From assembly GCA_002390225.1 (NCBI GenBank), contig DGOW01000095.1, positions 1-27,601 on the forward strand: a DNA stretch of 27,601 nt. Direction: 5' to 3'. A program made the position numbers and the translations under genes. Below, in pieces: positions 24,279 through 27,601 of this stretch. Every line of letters begins with the position of its first letter. Position 1 is the first letter of the stretch. The DNA comes from Gemmatimonadales bacterium UBA4456 (GTDB taxonomy: Bacteria > Gemmatimonadota > Gemmatimonadetes > Longimicrobiales > Gaopeijiaceae). The notes under the pieces are model-generated. The model was not told the origin of the DNA and searched no databases. It worked only from the letters and a program-made list of their open reading frames with translations.

Positions 24279-25628
24279 TTAGGTTCCCACGTCCCCATCA
24301 TCGGACCAGCGTCGGGCGATCTCATCGAAGCTCTGGACGAGTTCGGCGCGAAGCTCTCCAAGCCGATCGTGAGCATCTGGTCGTCGGCGCACACGCAGAA
24401 AGACTCTGACGTCTTCGCGAACGGCCGCCTGCCGCGCACGCCACGTGATCGCCGCAAAGCCGAGGATCGGGGCTCCAATGGCGACGACCCATGACCCGGT
24501 CATCCCCATCGTCAGCAACAATGTGACCCACACCATGCCGAGCCAAGACGGGAAGGTAAAGAACCCGACCCCTAACTTGTACGTTGCCAATTGGTCATGC
24601 TTGGGCTGTACGCGTCTCGCCACAAATCGAGTCAGCAGATAGGGAGGCGCCCAGAAGAACGCTCCGACAACCGCAGCCGGCAAAACGAGGATCAGCATGA
24701 GCAGCTGGCCGGCCGCGTATCTGGCTACGGCGCCCGGTCGATATCGGCGAGGGACATCACCCTCACGGACGCCCAGTGCCGTAACCATGCGCTGGTATCG
24801 TCGAACTCCGGCGCGAAGCTCCTGCGCACGCTCGGCATCTTCCGCTCGAAGCCGAGCATAGGCCCGGGCGAACGCTCTCATGCGCGGGAGGCGCTCGGAT
24901 AGCTTCTGACGCTCTCGCGGTCGGGCCTCACCCCTCTCGCGAACCCAGATCCGCTCGGCCAGATCGACCAACTCGCGATCCTCGCTCATTTCGACCTGAA
25001 GCGTCACCTCCAGCAGAGCCTGCCGGATGTCGTCCGTCAGGCTTCGGGCGGTAGCTCGTTCGTCCTGCTCGTATTGCTCACGATAGGAGGCGACCTCGAT
25101 GGGCTCGCCGTAGGCCGCCACGGCACGCCCTCGGAAGAAAGGCTTCTGCTCATACGTGAGGCCGACCGGCTGCACCTTCACCCCAAGCGTCCACCCCGCC
25201 CGATCCTCCGTCATGAGCGCAATCCTGGCGGCCCCAGTGCGCAGTTCAGACATACTCGGTTCGGAGTGACTCCGACCCTCCGGGTAGATCTGGACAGCTT
25301 CGCCGCCCGTAAGTGCCTCAATCGCAGCACCGAAGGTACGGGCATTCATGTGCATCTGGTCCGGATAATCCTGCTTCCGATAGACCGGCAGCCCCCCAAG
25401 TCCTCTCAGTACCGTCCCGACCACAGCCTTATCGAAGAGCGGTGCCTTCGCCAGAGGTCGTGCGTGCCGCCCTCCTGTATGGAAGACGAGGAGCGGGTCC
25501 ATCAGCGAGTTCGGGTGATTCGCCGTTACGAGAACGGGCCCCGGTGCGAGACCCGGACCCGTCCGTTCTACGTGATAGAACACCGCTACCGCCCACCCCA
25601 CCAGTCTCCTAATCAATGTGGGTAGCAT
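24279..25628 (-). CDS. PlsC-type acyltransferase with C-terminal membrane region
   Basis: A 449-aa glycerol-phosphate/lysophospholipid acyltransferase family protein, acting at the inner face of the membrane to acylate glycerol phosphates. Motif I is NHPNSLMDP with His38 and Asp44 (HX5D, one residue longer than the common HX4D). Motif II-like GGLPVYRKQ follows at 78-86 and motif III is YPEGRSHSEPS at 115-125. After residue 220 comes a charged helical part rich in Arg and Glu, then about four hydrophobic helices (LLMLILVLPAAVVGAFF onward) and a charged tail. The ATG has AAGGAG four bases upstream. It starts 19 bases after the BNR-repeat gene. Exact acceptor not determinable. Confidence 0.9.
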   Translation of the reverse strand: MLPTLIRRLVGWAVAVFYHVERTGPGLAPGPVLVTANHPNSLMDPLLVFHTGGRHARPLAKAPLFDKAVVGTVLRGLGGLPVYRKQDYPDQMHMNARTFGAAIEALTGGEAVQIYPEGRSHSEPSMSELRTGAARIALMTEDRAGWTLGVKVQPVGLTYEQKPFFRGRAVAAYGEPIEVASYREQYEQDERATARSLTDDIRQALLEVTLQVEMSEDRELVDLAERIWVRERGEARPRERQKLSERLPRMRAFARAYARLRAEDAERAQELRAGVRRYQRMVTALGVREGDVPRRYRPGAVARYAAGQLLMLILVLPAAVVGAFFWAPPYLLTRFVARRVQPKHDQLATYKLGVGFFTFPSWLGMVWVTLLLTMGMTGSWVVAIGAPILGFAAITWRARQAAVREDVRVFLRVRRRPDAHDRLGELRAELVQSFDEIARRWSDDGDVGT

Positions 25629-25632
25629 GCGG

Positions 25633-25638
25633 CTCCTT
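25633..25638 (-). promoter_or_regulatory. Strong Shine-Dalgarno of the acyltransferase gene
   Basis: AAGGAG on the minus strand with a 4-base spacer to the ATG at 25628. It lies in the 19-base gap after the BNR-repeat gene, so the acyltransferase can be translated from the same mRNA. Confidence 0.6.
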
Positions 25639-25647
25639 CTTTCAACT

Positions 25648-27601
25648 TCAGGTGATCAAACGCTCCGCGTCGATCGGCTCCAGTCCTAGCTCACGCAGCA
25701 GTTCGTTCAGCCTCGCCAGGTCCTGCTGAATGACCAGATCCATCTGGTCCAGCTCACCGTCCAACTCCGTCGACAGCGTCTCGTAGACCTGGTACGACTG
25801 GTCTGTTGGCCGGTTTTCGGCGCCTTCTACGAGGTTTTGCAGGGCAGCGATCTTGTTGTTCAGCTTGATGGGGTAGTTGAGCGGATCCTGGTTCGACTGG
25901 TTTTGAACCTGGTAGACCTCGCCCTCCACCTCGCCCAGGCGATCGCGGACGGTGCCGCCGAGCTGAGCTAGTTCGGCATTGTCGTTCTGCTCGATCCGAT
26001 CCTCGATCTGCGCCTTGATGGAGCGCATGCGGAGCACGGCCTCGTTGGCATCCGTCACCCGATCACGGATCTGGATCGCAAAGTCGAAGCGCTCCTGTAG
26101 GTCATCCACCGTAACCCCACCGGCCACCGCCCTCGGGTTCATCCGGATCTCGAAGTCCTGTGTCATGTCCTCACCATCGACGGTGAGCCGGACCTGGTAG
26201 TTACCCGGCAGCACTGCAGGCCCCTGGTTTCCAGCAGCCCAGAAGATCCGACCTTCGAAATCCGTCCATCCCTCGATGCGCATATTCCAACGGAATCGAT
26301 TAGAGCCGGAGGTCAGACCAGGAGCCTGATTACCACCACCCCCGAACGGGTTGAAGCCCTGCTCCTCGTCGTCCTCTTCCTCGTCTTCCGCGGCTGATGC
26401 CTCGTAGCTCGCCAACACGTCGCCAGAGCCGTCCATGAATTCCAGCATCACATGGTCGGCATCCTCCGCGAGGATGTAGTCGATGCTGACCGCGTTGTCG
26501 AAGCGGCGGACTGGATCTTTCGGATCGAAGAGCCAGAAGTCTGCACTGGCGACCGCATCGGTCATCTGACGAAGCGGCCCGATGCTGCGCATGACCCAGA
26601 AACCGCGGCCGTGCGTCCCGATCACCAGGTCGTGGTCTTCAACGACCAGATCCGAGACCTGAGTCACCGGAAGATTCATTGTCAGAGGCTGCCAGGAGAC
26701 TCCGTCGTTCCAGGAGACGTAGACCGTCCGTTCGGATGCCGCATACAGCAGGCCCGGACGGGCAGGATCCTCTCTCACGGCGCGGATGAAGTCGTCTGCC
26801 GGGATACCAGCGACGATCTTTGTCCATGTCTCGCCGTAGTCCTGAGTCTTCCAGATATACGGGCTGCGATCGTTGTCGACGAGGTACCGGATCCCCGAGA
26901 CGTACGCCTTGCCCGGCGTATTCGGTGATGCCTCAACGGTATTGATCCGGATAAAGTCCGGTGCATCACCAGGGGTGACGTTTTCCCACACAGGGGAAGC
27001 CGCACGGGCATCACGCGTCACATGTACATAGCCATCGTCCGACCCCGACCAGATCACGTTCGGGTCGTGGGGTGACGGGGCAATCGCGAACACTGTCGCG
27101 AAGGTCTCCACACCGGTCTGGTCCAGGGTGATCGGACCGCCGGACGGTCCCACGGTCACGGGCTCGTTCCTCGTCAGGTCCGGAGAGATCTGTGTCCAGC
27201 TCTGACCTTCCGTCGTGGTCTTCCAGATCTTCTGCGTACCCGTGTAGAGAATGTCAGGATCGTGCTTGTCGAAGACGATCGGAAAGGTCCACTGGACCCG
27301 TTCCCGAAGGTCCTCGGCCGACTGACCCATTGGATTCTCGGGCCAGACGTTGATCGCCCGTCCGAAGCCGGTGTTGTGGTCATAACGCGACAAAGAGCCG
27401 CCGTAGCAGCCCGCATAAAAGATGTCGAGTTCCACCGGGTGCGGCGCGATGTAGCCACTCTCACAGCCACCGACTGCATAGTAGTAGTTGCTGCCACCAC
27501 CAAAGCCCCCAGCCGCGGACAGGTGACCCCATCCGCCGGAGGGCGTGCACGCGGTCGAGTTGTCTTGCTGAGCGCCACAGATGTGGTAGGGCTCATGGTT
27601 C
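25648..27601 (-). CDS. Sortilin/VPS10-like BNR-repeat beta-propeller protein, N-terminus cut by window edge
   Basis: The frame is open from the right edge (about 650 residues visible); a GTG at 27435 is only an internal codon, since upstream sequence such as ICGAQQDNST and VGGCESGYIAPHP matches the family. These large secreted proteins have two seven-bladed propellers made of BNR/Asp-box repeats; visible examples are GQSWTQISPDL, SPVWENVTPG, YGETWTKIVAGIP and GVSWQPLTMNLP. HGRGFWVMRSI closes the propeller. Next come an acidic insert (ASAAEDEEEDDEEQ), a Gly-rich patch (NPFGGGGNQAPG), an Ig-like strand region (PGNYQVRLTVDG) and a C-terminal helical part (from DLQERFDFAIQIRDRV) likely to form coiled coil. 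Catalogued variously as glycosyl hydrolase or VPS10 domain protein; true function unknown. Confidence 0.88.
   Translation of the reverse strand, partial: NHEPYHICGAQQDNSTACTPSGGWGHLSAAGGFGGGSNYYYAVGGCESGYIAPHPVELDIFYAGCYGGSLSRYDHNTGFGRAINVWPENPMGQSAEDLRERVQWTFPIVFDKHDPDILYTGTQKIWKTTTEGQSWTQISPDLTRNEPVTVGPSGGPITLDQTGVETFATVFAIAPSPHDPNVIWSGSDDGYVHVTRDARAASPVWENVTPGDAPDFIRINTVEASPNTPGKAYVSGIRYLVDNDRSPYIWKTQDYGETWTKIVAGIPADDFIRAVREDPARPGLLYAASERTVYVSWNDGVSWQPLTMNLPVTQVSDLVVEDHDLVIGTHGRGFWVMRSIGPLRQMTDAVASADFWLFDPKDPVRRFDNAVSIDYILAEDADHVMLEFMDGSGDVLASYEASAAEDEEEDDEEQGFNPFGGGGNQAPGLTSGSNRFRWNMRIEGWTDFEGRIFWAAGNQGPAVLPGNYQVRLTVDGEDMTQDFEIRMNPRAVAGGVTVDDLQERFDFAIQIRDRVTDANEAVLRMRSIKAQIEDRIEQNDNAELAQLGGTVRDRLGEVEGEVYQVQNQSNQDPLNYPIKLNNKIAALQNLVEGAENRPTDQSYQVYETLSTELDGELDQMDLVIQQDLARLNELLRELGLEPIDAERLIT

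Noticed and set aside
1..27601. CRISPR arrays, insertion sequences, phage or toxin-antitoxin genes
   Set aside because: No regularly spaced repeats, transposase, integrase or toxin-like frames were seen on either strand.

Overview
This is a GC-rich, densely packed bacterial chromosome segment, mostly coded on the minus strand. Genes for lipopolysaccharide synthesis and transport (rfaE2, lptE-like, lpxH-like), several lipoprotein signal peptides and a two-heme cytochrome c peroxidase point to a Gram-negative (diderm), respiring organism. The gene mix (secreted S9 peptidase, amidohydrolase lipoprotein, sortilin/BNR-repeat secreted protein, large Mrp-type antiporter operon) resembles Gemmatimonadota. 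That taxon is an inference from gene style, not from a marker gene.

Layout. 1-485 (-): start of a sterol desaturase/fatty acid hydroxylase cut by the left edge, with an odd flavoprotein-like N-terminus. 620-2695 (+): secreted S9 prolyl oligopeptidase. 2789-5501 (-): small membrane protein, AEC transporter and amidohydrolase lipoprotein. 5600-8424 (-): a GcvT-like protein coupled to a PYROXD2/CrtI-like FAD oxidoreductase. 8623-10095 (+): di-heme peroxidase lipoprotein behind two inverted repeats. 10133-22391 (-): a run of 18 co-directional genes, many overlapping by 1-11 bases. In transcription order these are a lipoprotein, an LptE-like protein, Mrp E, F, G, a DUF4040/MbhE-type protein, Mrp B, C, two D-type subunits, a His-rich membrane protein, a third D-type subunit, a degenerate HemC-like protein, RfaE2, RNase PH, RdgB and a DUF971 protein. 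22441-23849 (+): LpxH-like hydrolase and a DUF5683-type membrane protein. 23859-23955 (-): selenocysteine tRNA. 24279-25628 (-): acyltransferase. 25648-27601 (-): BNR/sortilin-like protein cut by the right edge.

How they fit together. The centre is a multi-subunit cation/proton antiporter (Mrp/Mnh type) with three D-type subunits and no full-length MrpA, placed between envelope lipoprotein genes and a housekeeping block (heptose activation, tRNA 3' processing, nucleotide-pool cleaning). Lipopolysaccharide genes lie on both sides of the 49-base divergent gap at 22392-22440. The selenocysteine tRNA indicates that the genome can insert Sec, although no selenoprotein or other sel gene is visible here.

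The least ordinary items are the chimeric N-terminus at the left edge, the HemC-like protein lacking the catalytic Lys-Asp motif, the three-D Mrp cluster with its His-rich companion, the tRNA-Sec, and the paired inverted repeats upstream of the peroxidase. I saw no insertion sequence, phage gene, CRISPR array or rRNA.
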